The notes under the pieces were generated by a model. It searched no databases and was not told the DNA's origin. It worked only from the letters and a program-made list of their open reading frames with translations. From positions 1-57,500 of the forward strand of contig JAHBMJ010005947.1 of NCBI GenBank assembly GCA_018398765.1: DNA of 57,500 nucleotides. Reading direction: 5' to 3'. Source of the DNA: Chromera velia (Eukaryota > Sar > Chromeraceae). The position numbers and the translations under genes are program-made. Of the stretch, positions 22,648 to 34,133 are shown one piece after another (position 1 is the first letter of the stretch; every line of letters starts with the position of its first letter).

Positions 22648-23772
22648 TCAAACAAACAAACAAACTGACGGTGCAGCATCGCACGGAGGCATAGTCGGTG
22701 GGCCGCCTCTCATATTCCCCCCCTCCTCTCTGTCCTCAGAGGAAGACTCAGATTCGTTCCCATTCCTGCTGGCTGTGAAATTTGGATCGTGCACCGTGAT
22801 CTGACTCTCAAAGGACAACAAATGGATCACGTCTCTGACCCTCTCATCTCCAAACAACGTAGTCCCATCATGATCTGTGATCTGAAATTTTTGCCGGACA
22901 CGGATCAAAGCTTCCGCTTCCATTGCACACCCCTCAGTCACCCACTGATAAATCTGGTCCTGCCCCGCCACCATAGATCCTTGAACGTCCTTGTCCCTCT
23001 CACTGTCTCGAAGCACCAAATGCTGTCCTGTCGCAACCCTGCGAACCACTGCCCCCTCAGGCAACCTCTGGCCCCTGTTCCCCCCCATGATCAGAAAACA
23101 GTGCCCAAAAGAAGCGGGCCCCGCTACGCTCTCTATCGAGAACTTCAACTTGCAGCCGCGAAGTTTGATCAAATGGAGTGGGTCTCTCCAAGCTGAGTGA
23201 AGATCAGGATCGAAACAATCCCCCAGACGGTGTCCAAATTTATCCTCTCCCGTCTCCTCTGAGAACATCCTATCGAGGCTGTCTGAAATAAAACGAAGAG
23301 CATGCACGGCGCCCTCTCCAAATGACGCACCTCTGTCAGTAAAATGGGAACCAGGTGTCAATTGGGCTGCCTGGTAAAAATTCAAATTTCGAAAGAAGTA
23401 CCCAAACAGAAAGGGCGGAGTGGACCACCCCCTGCGTGTGAAGACATCTCCGTTCAAGGTTTCTGCAAGCTCGGACAGCCTCTCCTTCACCTCTTCCTTG
23501 CTCATGCTTCTCGCGTCCTCCTTCTCTTTCTCCTTCACCTTCTCCTCACTAAGAGGCTCCTCTTTGGAATCGGAAGAAGTCCAAGGGCACCCCTCTATTT
23601 TTTCCTTCTCCGTTTCAGTGCTGAAGGGACGGGAAAGGAACAGGGCGGGACACGCAACTTTCCGTCTCCACGGTCCCCCACACGAACCACCCAACACAAG
23701 CCCGGGACCGAGCACGGACACCGGCGGCTTCTTGAGACACCGTCGAAGCAGGTGCGAGCGGCAAATCAGCAT
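22648..23772 (-). CDS. Mitochondrial-leader protein of unknown function (single exon, 374 aa)
   Basis: An intact intronless frame of 374 codons. The N-terminus (MLICRSHLLRRCLKKPPVSV...) is basic and lacks acidic residues until about residue 53. It ends in an RPFST-type presequence end at residues 48-52, which points to the mitochondrial matrix. A Lys/Glu coiled segment (about 55-105) follows. Then comes a folded domain of about 230 residues with GYFFRNLNFYQAAQ, FDPDLHSAWRDPLHL and a C-terminal part, LIRVRQKFQITDHDGTTLFG...LLSFESQ. That last part is loosely like the beta-sheet of Tim44/mL45 (NTF2-like) proteins, but too weak for a firm call. The tail is acidic and then Pro-rich. Confidence 0.75.
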   Translation of the reverse strand: MLICRSHLLRRCLKKPPVSVLGPGLVLGGSCGGPWRRKVACPALFLSRPFSTETEKEKIEGCPWTSSDSKEEPLSEEKVKEKEKEDARSMSKEEVKERLSELAETLNGDVFTRRGWSTPPFLFGYFFRNLNFYQAAQLTPGSHFTDRGASFGEGAVHALRFISDSLDRMFSEETGEDKFGHRLGDCFDPDLHSAWRDPLHLIKLRGCKLKFSIESVAGPASFGHCFLIMGGNRGQRLPEGAVVRRVATGQHLVLRDSERDKDVQGSMVAGQDQIYQWVTEGCAMEAEALIRVRQKFQITDHDGTTLFGDERVRDVIHLLSFESQITVHDPNFTASRNGNESESSSEDREEGGNMRGGPPTMPPCDAAPSVCLFV

Positions 23773-25089
23773 GGTAGGCTGAGGCCTGTCTTGGTTCTGA
23801 GTGGAGACGGAGAGCAGAGAGACGGATCGAGCGGATACGCACAGACGGAATTTCCGTGGCCGGGGCGATCAAGAGAAAAGGATGGTTATCCAGACAGCAG
23901 GAGGGACGACTGAAACTCCAGAATCTTGTGTGTCAAGTAACCTGATGACTTCAAACCAGTTTCACACTTTCACTCTGACGGTGCTCAGCAGAAATAAGAC
24001 AGTTGAACTCCTCAAATTAAGCGGCCGGCCGATAAGTGGTCGCGGCATTGCATGCCGCGCCCGGCCCAAGCAGGGGCCGACCAAAAAAAGAGACGCGCCC
24101 CGCCGCCCACAACATGCAAGGCCGAATTCAAATGACCCCGGAAAGCGAAGCGGGGAGTACTTACAAAACAATACCTATATTATTAAAAATACCGAATACC
24201 CCAGAGCCTCTTTGCGCGCTAACGCTGCGCATTGACGAACCTTGCGCGCTAGCTAACGCTGCAGGCTCGCATACATGCATTCACCAAAAAAAGGCCCTGG
24301 AAAGATCCTGCTTCAAATAGTCTAGAAAAACGTGAACCCGGCGCTATGCATGTGTACGTCAGATACCCGCTCTATATACTATTGAAATAATGATTTTGAA
24401 CTACATAAGATTTTTATAAAACTTCATAAATATACCTAAAAATAGATAAAGATATACAAACAAAAAAACCAAATTTCTGAGATACTTTTTATTTCTGTAC
24501 ATACCTAGCTATTATCTAAACTACATACACAGCGATGAAAGAATATGTAAGAACGTTGTAGCACGCAGTTACAATTTTATGAATATTTTAATTAATTTTG
24601 CTCGCAGTGCTGGCAGTGTCTAGCAGTGCATAATACACTGCATATCGGCAGTGAAGTTGAGTGAACACCAGGGTAACGACTAGGCTGGGACTACATACCT
24701 GTCTTGATCATTTTCACATTTTTCCTTCGATCGCTTGCAAGTTAGACACCAAGTTATGAATAACTTAGCTTCACAAGCACTCCCGCATATGCACGTACTC
24801 ATCAAGCCACGAACGTCACATGCCTCTCTGCCAACAGAAGACAGGCTCGAAAGATCACGCGTACACAGAAGAAGCTACCACAAGTTGAAGTCTCAATTTG
24901 AAAACCTTCTTATTCCTCCCATTTAGACACCACCCTGTTGTGTCACTGGGATGTCACTAGGCCCTCAGCGTCCGTGAATGACCCTCACAGACTTACTTAA
25001 CCACTCACGGAGGCCACACTTTAACAGCTGTTTGCTTATAGGAAAACAGACTCGAACAGACTGAGGATCACTCACATTAAATTTGGATT
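23773..25089. other. Intergenic, mixed GC-rich promoter side and AT-rich island
   Basis: The first 250 bases are the likely promoter and 5' UTR of the minus-strand gene. A GC-rich patch (cggccggccgataagtggtc, 24022-24041) and a strongly AT-rich island (24360-24620) follow. No gene is seen. Confidence 0.5.
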
Positions 25090-26880
25090 GGGAGAGAGGA
25101 GGATGCACTTCGTGTGCAGGAAGTTGAAAAGGAGAAGGAAAAGGAAGGGGTGCACGTGGCACCGGAAGATGAAAAAGAGAAGGAAGATGAAGAAAAGGCG
25201 TTGAGGGAGCGCCTTAGAGAATTGAAAGAACGGCTTGCACAGGTGATCAAGGAAAAAGAAAAGAGGAGACGTCCTCTTCCCCATGTTATCCCGATTGATA
25301 CCGAGATCCAAAAGAAAATGATGGATCACGTGAACCCCCGGAAGGGCCATATAGATACAACAGTAGAAGAAGTAACAGGGAGGAGTCATGAAGACGGAAT
25401 GTGCAGTGAGCTTGAGAGGTTCTTGGAAGAGAAGGTGTTTGCCTGGGGCTAGGCCTGGGGGGTGCGTTTGCCCCAGGGAAGGAAGGCGATGCGTTGCCAT
25501 TGGGTACTCACCTGGAAGAAGAAAGGAGGAGAGAGGGTAGCAAAGGCTCATTTGGTGGTAAAAGGCTTTTAAGATGATTGAAAAGACTTGCAAACATATT
25601 TAGGTACGGCTGATTGGTGGTCAGTGTTGCTTGTTCTTTCTTTTGTTGCCACTAAGGGGTGGGGGTGTGCAAAGTCTGATGTGCAGACTGCCTTCCTGAC
25701 TGCCGAAATGAAAGATAAAGTCTTTGTGCGTTTGCTTGACAATCTGCCTGACGGTCTACCTGAGTGGAAGAAAGGAGGGTGCGTATTTAAATTAAACAAA
25801 GCCATGTATGGACTGGCCGACGCTCCTTGTCTGAACACTCAGAGTTTCAGAAAGATTGTAAGAGAAGAGGGCTGGGAAGAGTTGAGGGAAAGTGTGTTTG
25901 CAAAGAAAGATGGAAAAGGAGAGATTGAAGCTGTCATGCTCATGTATGTAGATGATCTACTCATCTTTGCTGCTGACCCTCTCACTCACTTTGCACCCAT
26001 CCAGAAGAGACGCAAGATGGATGAGCCTGAATTGTTGGAGGAAGGAGAAAGTTTTGAGTACATCGGCATGACGCTAACTCGAATGAAGGATGATTATAAG
26101 ATTCGGCAGAAGGAGTACCTCAATTCGATTGAGATTGAGGAGAAGAAATTGCATGGAGAGAGACTGAATGCATCTCTTCTTATCAAGTTCTTGAGGCTCT
26201 AGAAGCACAGGAAGTCTTGAATGATCTGATCCCTCTGATGCAAAAATGCACAGGTATCACAGGGTGGGTTGTTCGGACACTTCCTTCCATCTCTTTTCTT
26301 TTCAGTGAGTTGTCTCGATGGTCGACTTGGCCTTCTGCAGAAAAGGTTGAGGGGGTGTTGCGTCTTCTTCTGCATGCTCAGGAAACAGAAAGGTCTCTTG
26401 TCTTCACGTCTTGTCCCAATCCCAAGATTATCCCCTTTGATGATAGTTCTTTTTCTCTTTCTCGGGGGGAGGGGCGGGCAGGATATGAGGCTTTTCTAGT
26501 TGATCAGAGCGAGTCGATTAAATCTATGCAAGAGAGCAATCTTTTTATGTGGAAGTCCAAAAGAATCAAGAGAGTCTTGAATTCTAGCACGTCTTCTGAG
26601 CTCTGCGCACAGCATGAAACAGTGAAGAAAGTGTATGCATGGAAGTCGTTTGCAGAGGCTCTCTGGTAGAAGAAAGTCCCGATCGAATTCGTGACTGATT
26701 CTGCTCCTCTGATAGAACAGTTAGAGATGGGAGAGGCGAGATCGGAGCCTCGTCTGCAAGGCATGCTTCGATTTGTTCGGCAAGAGTTGAGAGCAATGAG
26801 AGCGAAAACACTGTGGTGCCCGACAAATCTCATATGTACAGATAGACGACTGCAGTCAAATCAGGTGCGAGATGGAAGGT
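25090..26880 (+). pseudogene. Decayed Ty1/copia-type pol (reverse transcriptase and RNase H)
   Basis: Three broken frames make up a copia pol. 25114-25452 is a Lys/Glu-rich linker-like stretch. 25588-26202 carries reverse transcriptase motifs: SDVQTAFL, KLNKAMYGLADAP and the catalytic YVDDLL. 26217-26669 carries the RNase H region with WVVRTLPSISFLFSELSRW, IIPFDDSSFS and NSSTSSELCAQ. Another frame continues with VTDSAPLIEQLEMG. In-frame stops (after LRL at 26200 and ALW at 26669) and frame changes show it is dead. Gag, protease and integrase are missing, so the 5' side is truncated. The order matches copia, where integrase precedes RT. Confidence 0.82.
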
Positions 26881-26944
26881 AATTGATTTTGCAAAGAAGG
26901 TTCGCTTTGTTCACCCTAACTGAGTAATCGTTCATTATATTCAC

Positions 26945-27347
26945 AATCAGGGGGTGATTGTAAGGGCTTAGTATAGGATTGCCCGCTACTAGTCCCGCCG
27001 CTGCATGATAGTGAGATATGCGGCAGGGGTACGCTCCGTACATTGAATTGATTCTGAGTGAGATCTGCATTTGGATACAATAACAGACTGAATAACAGAA
27101 GAGAAGAAGTTTCTTCTCTCTGTCAGTTCTCTCTCTATAAAACTATGAGACCAAGTAAATCTATGTCTATTGTCTGTTAGAGTCCAACCATCTTTCAAAT
27201 TTCTCATTGCCACTGAGCTGATCCCCTCCGCTAGACTTACTTTCACGCGTAACACGCGCGAACTGACTTGTATTCGCCTTAAGGGGCAGCTCAGCTTTGC
27301 TGAGATCAGCCGAGAGGCCCTCAGATCGCACGCACTCGCATAACGCA
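26945..27347 (+). mobile_element. Polypurine tract and 3' LTR of the decayed copia element
   Basis: The tract atcagggggtgat (26945-26957) abuts a TGTAAGGG start at 26958. This is the same layout as the intact gag-only element downstream (ggggggtgat then TGTGAG). The putative LTR contains a TATA-like ctctataaaact near 27131. Its right end is a guess at a CA near 27347, because no second LTR exists in the window for comparison. Confidence 0.45.
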
Positions 27348-28609
27348 TTTTTTTATTTTTGGAGGGGGGGTCGCTTAATTCTATCTCCGTCTATCACGGT
27401 GTCACCCAAATTCTAAAATGTGCCCCTCAAGCAACTTGCACGGAGCCGTGATCGCACATACCTTAATTACTTTGCATATGCGTGCCTCTCAAGTAACTCG
27501 CACAGAGTTGCAAGTACATGCTCGCGCGGTTCCGAAAAGCATACTTTGTGTGCGTTGCCATGGCCCCTACCCCATACACCTGTACAAGATATGCCCAAGC
27601 CCCCGATAGTGCGCATCAATCAAATTTGCGGACCCCTTAAAGGGCCTTCCGAGGCACTCACCTAACTGGTTAGGTGTATCTCATAATATAGTATAAAATT
27701 ATAGGGCTATGCATGGTCAGGCCCCATGCAAACACAGGTTTTCGTAGGGTTGAAATTCTTTTTAGTGTCTCTCTGGTCCTTTGTCAAGCTAGTATGCATC
27801 TTGCCTAGGCATAGGTCCTGTCCATCTATTATGGCCAATCTGTTGCAAGCACAAGCCTCTTGGACTAAGCCGCCGCGCCTAGCTTATACTACTCTACGGT
27901 GGATAAAAATTAATACCTTTCATTCTCCATGTGTTCGCGTGGTCAACTCTGCCTATCTATAGATGTCATTGAGCGTTGTAGTCTTCCTTTTCTCTTCCCC
28001 AACTTCTTCTTCAATGATGCGCTGCATGCACTCATAAACCATTGGTTTACGTTTTGGTCATGAGCTGCCAAAAATTCATTTATAGGCAAAAAGTCTTCTT
28101 TTGAAGGGTGAAAACCTCCCTAAAATTACGCTAAAACCCCCTTTAAAAACCATAAAATTCATTTTTCAAAGAGGCTTTGCCAAAAATTTAGGAGTGCGTG
28201 CAGCGCGTTCAATGGGTTCCTTAGCCAGTTAAAAAAAATTGTTTCTCCTCAACATTTCTTTATTAAACCTTTTTTTTACATCTATAAATTCTTTTGCACG
28301 CTTAGCGGCTTTTGGCTCCTTTGTCATATTTTTTTAATCTGATGTTGTCAGCTTCTTCTCTCCGTTTGTGGTTTTTCTATCTCTTAAACATCAAAATGGT
28401 CTTTCTCTTTCTTTGAATTCTCTTGCCAGCACCCCTGCTGGCTCCCCCCCCCTCCTTTACTCTTTTTTCTCTGCAAGGCCCATGTAGGCCGAAAACTCCC
28501 TCCCAAGCAGCATCTCTGTGACCTGTGTACCGTGTGCACCACGGCTTGCCTGAACAGATGTCAAGATTGTAGACGTTGCTGCTTTCTAAACCGCTACTGA
28601 CAACGTTTT
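27348..28609. other. AT-rich intergenic sequence
   Basis: It contains a poly-T/poly-G stretch (27348-27370), a short imperfect duplication around cctcaagcaact / cctctcaagtaact (27424-27500), and AT-rich sequence at 28130-28400. The last part may be the 3' tail of the minus-strand retroelement. I see no gene. Confidence 0.45.
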
Positions 28610-30553
28610 TCACCACCTGTCAGCAATTTTCTGACATGCTGACGTATCATTCATCTCCTCCAACCTTTCTGTAGCCTGTCTGACCATCTCTTTCATAAAC
28701 CTCATTGTCTCCCCCCCAGGCCTTCCGTAGGTCTTAAAAACCAAAGGGATAAAACGAATGTCCACTGCTCTGCAGGCATCATCATAGTAGGTGTGTTTCT
28801 TCCCCTCCTTCTCCTTAGCTGCAGCCCCTGCTTTTTTGGTGTTTCTGTGCAAGCGGGTTGTATTCTGGATCGGATGGATCAGAGCCACATCCCCTAGAAC
28901 GGAGTCCCCATTTAGTAAAGTCGCGACCACGGCTAGGACTAAGGTCGCGAACAAGTTTAGTCGTTTGTCGCGTTCCTCAGCCAACGGTTTTGTCAAATCG
29001 AGCCCCAACGATCCCATCGTCGTCTCCCCCCCAACCGTACAGTACCTTACCCCCGTTAACAGCTCAAAAAATGCTGCCCCAACCTTTTGGTGCCTTCTTT
29101 ATGGACCTCCTCCCATTAGAAACTTTCCCCCATGAACACCCTCCAAGTCCCCCCTCTGTCTGCAGGACCGCAGCCACAAACTGGTTGTCGTACCAGCTCT
29201 GAGATACAAAGGCCTAGCCGCACGTGCATGGTTGTACGAAAAAGTGGTGCAAAGATCTTGTGGTTGGTGTTAAAGGGAATGGCTCCAAGCTATGCTGAAG
29301 CTCCATTGCCAGAGCAACTTCTCAAGCGAATCTGTCCCTTCTCGTCCAAGCTTAGAGGCGTCTCTAGCGTGGGACGGCTGCTACCCGGCAGCTCTCCCAA
29401 CAGTCGCTTTCTCATCGCTGTCTGCAGAGTATCATAGAGCCTCCTTTGTACCCCCTTTGCCCCTTCACCTGTCTATGCCTCTGTATAATCTCTCCACGAT
29501 GCTTTCAGCAACGACCGCTCTGGTGCTCCACTGACTGCATCCTGATGATCGTTTTGCAGTCTGTAGAACGCTTCTTAGCCTTTTTGAAACCACCCCTCCC
29601 TCGAAACTTTCTCTCATATCTCATCCGGGTTGTTCGCATACCCTTGCACCAAAAGCCTCTTCAGTACGTCTGCTAGGCAGGACGCATAAAATCCTACCAG
29701 CACACATTTTTACATGAGACTATACCTGTATATGCCTAGCCCCCCCTATGATAATGGGAGGGATGCCTGCACTGTTTGGTGTAGAGTTCACTCATTCTCA
29801 GCAATGCTGAGCCCTCGAGTGCACTTCTTCAAGAACATGTCATCAGCCGCCTACCACATCGATGTTGGAATTGCATCCACCATCAAACGCAGAGGGAAAC
29901 CCAACTTGGGGAGAACACAAAACCGAAACAGAAGCCATCCCCCTTGAGGATTGCGATAGTTGGCTATTTTGGACGCTAACCCTACTGCTTCGTCTCTCAC
30001 TTCTTCAAAATGTTTTTTCTTGTACTCCCATTTCCCTATCACTCCCCCCCCTAGCTTAAACCCGTCCTTCGACAATTCTAACCCTGTAGCTAGGAGACGT
30101 CTCCGAACACCTCTCTGTCTCCACCCATGCTGGAAAGAACGCTAGGCTCTTGTCCTTGCCGAGATTCAGCTTGAGGTTAAATGAGCAAAATTTTTCCTTA
30201 GCCGCTGCCTATGCTCTACTCAACCCTCCTGAAGAGAAAATAAGGTCCACGTCATCCATAAAAGCACTAATGAAAGTGCTCTTTGAGCGATGTTACTCTC
30301 TCAATCTGTCGCTCAGCCTGTCCAGTACAGGCTTGAGGCCGATGCAGAACAACGCGGGGCCCATCACATCTCCCTGCTGCACCCCTTCTTCCGAAAAAAT
30401 CACCTTTGTCTCCCCCGTGTCCTTCTGAAAGAACGTTGGAGTAGGAATGAGTATAGATGAGTAGGACTTCCATAGAAGAACATCAAAAAAGTGTAGGTCT
30501 CCGCGGGGTTGAAAGGTGCATGGACGCGCCGCGCGGAGCGCACATGCATGCAA
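28610..30553 (-). pseudogene. Decayed non-LTR (LINE-type) reverse transcriptase fragment
   Basis: On the minus strand, the frame at 30553-30293 carries EEGVQQGDVMGPALF, the non-LTR RT block usually written GVRQGDPLSP. Just downstream (about 30250) a frame-shifted segment reads AFMDDVDLIF, giving the catalytic F-x-D-D. 30075-29851 continues with LGGGVIGKWEYKKKHFEEV. 29017-28610 has AVDIRFIPLVFKTYGRPGGE, like the C-terminal end of such polyproteins. Stop codons and frameshifts separate the pieces, and nothing upstream of 30553 resembles endonuclease or ORF1. It is therefore a 5'-truncated, dead copy, the usual state of LINE insertions. Confidence 0.68.
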
Positions 30554-30748
30554 GCAATTCGCATGTCGATCACTGTTTTGTGCATGTGAGAGCTATAGGC
30601 TTCTAAGTTACGGACTGTAGTTCTGGACCTGGCTCTTCAAGATCAGCCTGCGCCTCAGTCCAGTGACCAAAAAACTCGGCGGAAAGACCAGAAAGAGGTC
30701 AAAGCCTAAACGTCAAGCGCGATCTCGCCCGCAGAGCAACCGAGCTTC

Positions 30749-30765
30749 TGCATGCATGCATGCAG
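30749..30765. promoter_or_regulatory. TGCATGCA motif cluster upstream of the 30828 gene
   Basis: The run tgcatgcatgcatgcag lies 63 bases before the start codon. TGCATGCA is a known binding site of some ApiAP2 factors in apicomplexans. Use as a cis-element here is inferred. Confidence 0.35.
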
Positions 30766-30827
30766 TCTCTTACTTCAACCGACTTCAATACTCCCTGTTG
30801 CATCCACCAGCTTCCCTGACCTGAACA

Positions 30828-32669
30828 ATGTCCTCGAGTTACTTTTCCAGTGAGTCTGACGGAGATTGGTACGGTGACGATGACGCAGAGGAGGGTGCAA
30901 ACAGTTTCCTCAAGCAGGTGGTGTCGAATGATGAGTTCCCCGCGCATGCTCCCTCTGGAAGTGACTTACCTTTCGGGTTGGGTGAGGACCCCAAGGGAGG
31001 GGGGGGGACGTCCTCTGACGAAGAGGGAGAGGAAGATGAGGGTGGTCAAAAGGAGAACGCCCTGACTGACCTGAGTGTCAAAAAGGAGATCGAGGACTTG
31101 TCTGGGCGGACGCACCCAGTGATTGCCATTGGGGATTCGCAAGAAGGGGAAGGTGGCAGGGAGAGGCGAAGTGTCGAAGACCTGCTTGTCACGAGGCAGG
31201 AGAGAGAAGAAGAACAAGAAGACATCATAGAGCAGGAGAACGAGAAGCGCAAGGAAAATTTGAATTCACTCAAAGATGAACTACTTGAGTTGATAGATGC
31301 TGGAGAGGTGCGCAACAGGTTTCGTCCGTCCTCAAAGCAGCACGACGACAAGACACCCAGAAGCAAAGCAGCAGAGACGCCAAAGAGCACCGCCAGTCAC
31401 GGCAGCCCACGCTTCCTGTCCACGACAAGACCAAAGCCTCCCCCCATAGAGGAGAAGGATAAGGAGAAACCCAAGCAGTCCCCCAGACACAAAGAAAAAC
31501 CCATTCAGAAGATTTCACTTCCCCCCATGCTGACCAAAGCCGCACCTGCCAGGGAAACCCGACCCCTGATCAAAGAAAATGGACACTGGGACAAAACCCA
31601 CCCAATCAGCCCACGACAGACGAAAAACGAGACGCTGTACTTGACTTCCAACGAGGGAATGAGGTCAGCTTCAACTAATCAGACCGGGAGAGAAAGAAAA
31701 CAACAAACAGATAGGCAGATGTAGGCATAATAGAAAGGCAGGCCTGTAGCTTTGCAAAAAAAAGGGTCCAGGCATGAAAGGGAGATGCAAAGAGGGAGAT
31801 GGATCCACCCTTTCTTTTCCTTTCCGCCTTTTCCTCCCCAGTTGCTGTTTCATTGCGATGCGCGTGCCTGGCCAATGCAAGTTCGTTCCGTTTTGTGAGT
31901 TAATTGCCTTCTGTTCAAAATGGTAGGCGACTGAATCTGGATCTATATATATACGCTGCCTCGAAGTGTGTTTTGTCTCACAATGTGGCAGCTCTTGCAT
32001 GCATGCTGCTCCGTCCGTGTGCCCTTCACGTTTCTCTGGGGGCTTTGCAGCGTTCCTTTTCTGCATGTCCTGTATCCCTGCCTGTTGGCAGCACAGTTCT
32101 CATGATTACAATCAATTTTTCTCCCGTAACAACATTCAGATGGCAGTACCGAGATTGAGATTCTTTTGCTTACTTTGCTATGCAGGGCCTCTATCCCCGT
32201 CTGTCGGCAGGAGGCCTACACGGAGCGGGGGGCTCTGACGAAGAAGGAGACGCAGTTCCGAGATGCAGCCGCCCGCACTGTTCTCTCTGTCAGGGGATTG
32301 AGCTCCAACTTCTATGACCAGAAATGGATCGACACAGGCGTGCACACCTACGACCCATACAAGTTCAACGGGTACTACAGGAGGACAGACAAGGACAACG
32401 ACAAAGCTGCAAAGAAAGCTCAAAGGAAGGAAAAACGGTTTCAGAAGAATCTGGCCAGGACGGTTGCAAGGAGACATGCGGCTTTCGACCGAGAGAGAGA
32501 GGAGAGATTCAAGCGGATGACTTTGGCACTTGCAGTCGCCAGTGCCAAGGCCGCCACAGCAACAGGGAAGGAGACGGCAAGATCAGTGAGAGAAGCAGAG
32601 AAAGGAGACAGAGAAGGCAACGAGGGAGAGGCAGGACAGCTACATGGGTGGCAGAGGGAAGTCGCATGA
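30828..32669 (+). CDS. Charged coiled-coil protein of unknown function (2 exons, 439 aa)
   Basis: Exon 1 (30828-31663) and exon 2 (32186-32669) join in phase 2 across a GTCAGC...TATGCAG intron, giving 439 residues. The N-terminus is Ser/Asp/Glu-rich (SSESDGDWYGDDDAEE) and acidic to about residue 75. A predicted coiled coil (EREEEQEDIIEQENEKRKEN...LKDELLELID) spans about 110-160, followed by a Pro/Lys-rich linker. Exon 2 carries the most ordered part: a helix-rich lead, then NFYDQKWIDTGVHTYDPYKF and NGYYRR, then a long basic helix rich in Lys, Arg and Ala. It has no signal peptide or membrane span. The family is not recognised; the aromatic YDPYKFNGYY patch is the best search handle. Confidence 0.72.
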
Positions 32670-33264
32670 CGCAAATCATGCGGTGTGACCTGCTGCAGAC
32701 TCATGGGATTTAAGAGACTTTTCCTTGCCTGCAAGATGTATTGAAGACAGCATGCAAAGTTCAAAGTTGGTGTTAGTTGCAAAATGAGCCTTGAAATAAG
32801 CGTTGCTACACAAGAGTCACAAGGCCTTGAATAAAAGACCGTATACTAGAATGTTATTTGTTTAAATAAGTCAAAGTTGGTGTTGCAAACTATAGGTTAC
32901 AATACTAAGTCTAGTACTAAGTAGTAAGTCCGGCTGATAAAAGTTTTAGCAAAATTCTTAGCAAAATTCTACGTAAAATTGATGTTTTAATTTGTAAAAA
33001 CTTAATTAATGAAAAACTTCATATACGCATTATATCTGCTTAATTTTTGTTTGATTTAGTTTAAATGGATTTGATTTTAATGGATGTATAATTTCAAACT
33101 TTTTTTTTTCTTTCAAACTTATGAACACCGTTACATTAAAAAACCCTAAAAGCTGAGTCTCAATTTAACTCTCAAATTATATGACAATGATGATATGAGA
33201 ATGATCAGACATGTTACGTTAATGATCCTAAAAGCGAGCCTATAAAGCTCAATACTAGGCTCAA
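32670..33264. other. AT-rich intergenic island, left part
   Basis: After the stop at 32669 the sequence becomes strongly AT-rich. It has a near duplication (agttttagcaaaattcttagcaaaattc) around 32941-32970 and a T9-10 run near 33100. No gene is seen. Confidence 0.6.
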
Positions 33265-33697
33265 CCCTACAGAACCAGGTTAAATTCCTCGGGAATTTAG
33301 TGGAATTTAATGGAATTTACCCTTGGAATTTAGTGGAATTTGATAGATTTTAGTGGAATTTACCGTGGAATCTACTCGTCTAAATTCCATTAAATTTCAT
33401 AAGCTTTGGAGGCTTATTTCTCATGATCTAGAAACAGTTAGGAGCTCAAATTAGCAGTGGTTATATATCTTATATAGCTCTATAAGCACTGCTAATTTGA
33501 GGTCCTAACTGTTTCTAAATCACGAGAAATAAGCCTCCAAAGTTTATAGAATTTAGTGGAATTTAGACGAGTACGTAGATTCCACGGTAAATTCCACTAA
33601 AATCCATCAAATTCCACTAAATTCCAAGGGTAAATTCCCTAGTAAATTCCATTAAATCCCACTAAATTCCCCAGGAATTTAACCTGGTTTTGTAGGG
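33265..33697. mobile_element. 433-bp fold-back (long inverted repeat) element
   Basis: The left arm (33265 to about 33478) and right arm (about 33484-33697) are inverted copies along almost their full length. They start ccctacagaaccaggttaaa and end with the complement of ccctacaaaaccaggttaaa. The centre is near 33481 (tagctctataagc). Both arms contain tandem gtggaattta units and a conserved tttggaggcttatttctc segment. It has no coding capacity. I could not find a convincing target duplication: the flanks are aggctcaa and aatattat. It is probably a MITE or fold-back transposon; single-stranded it would form one long hairpin. Confidence 0.82.
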
Positions 33698-34133
33698 AAT
33701 ATTATCATACCATGCTCTGATTTATACGCAAATCAACTTGAATCATCACTAAATCAAATATAATCAAATTGTAGCTAGATTAAATCAAACATAGTCAATA
33801 AAAACACTGTGCGCCTGACGTACATACATATAATATATAACATATGTACATTAGGGTTTAGCATCAATTTATTCATCTATTAGTAACTAGATTAGTAACT
33901 CGAATAAGCAGTATAACAACCAATGAGATCACTGTTTTGGCCATCATTGGTTTATCCATGAACAAGAGTTTTAGAGACATGCAAACCTACATGCAAGTTC
34001 AGCCGCTGAGCCTGGAACCAAGCCTATCGAATCTGATTCCGACTTCAACGTTGATGTCCGAGTCCACCGTTTACGTTGGTTTTCCTAGGTTAGGCTCCCA
34101 CAGTGATGATTTTACGTAGAGAGAGCTAATTGG
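33698..34133. other. AT-rich intergenic island, right part
   Basis: Repeated aatcaa / aaatcaaa words are followed by an average-composition end next to the stop codon of the minus-strand gene. I see no gene. Confidence 0.55.

Noticed and set aside
28105-28125. acctccctaaa word as a second copy of the 234-bp transposon end
   Set aside because: Only about 11 bases match and no partner inverted end is present nearby.
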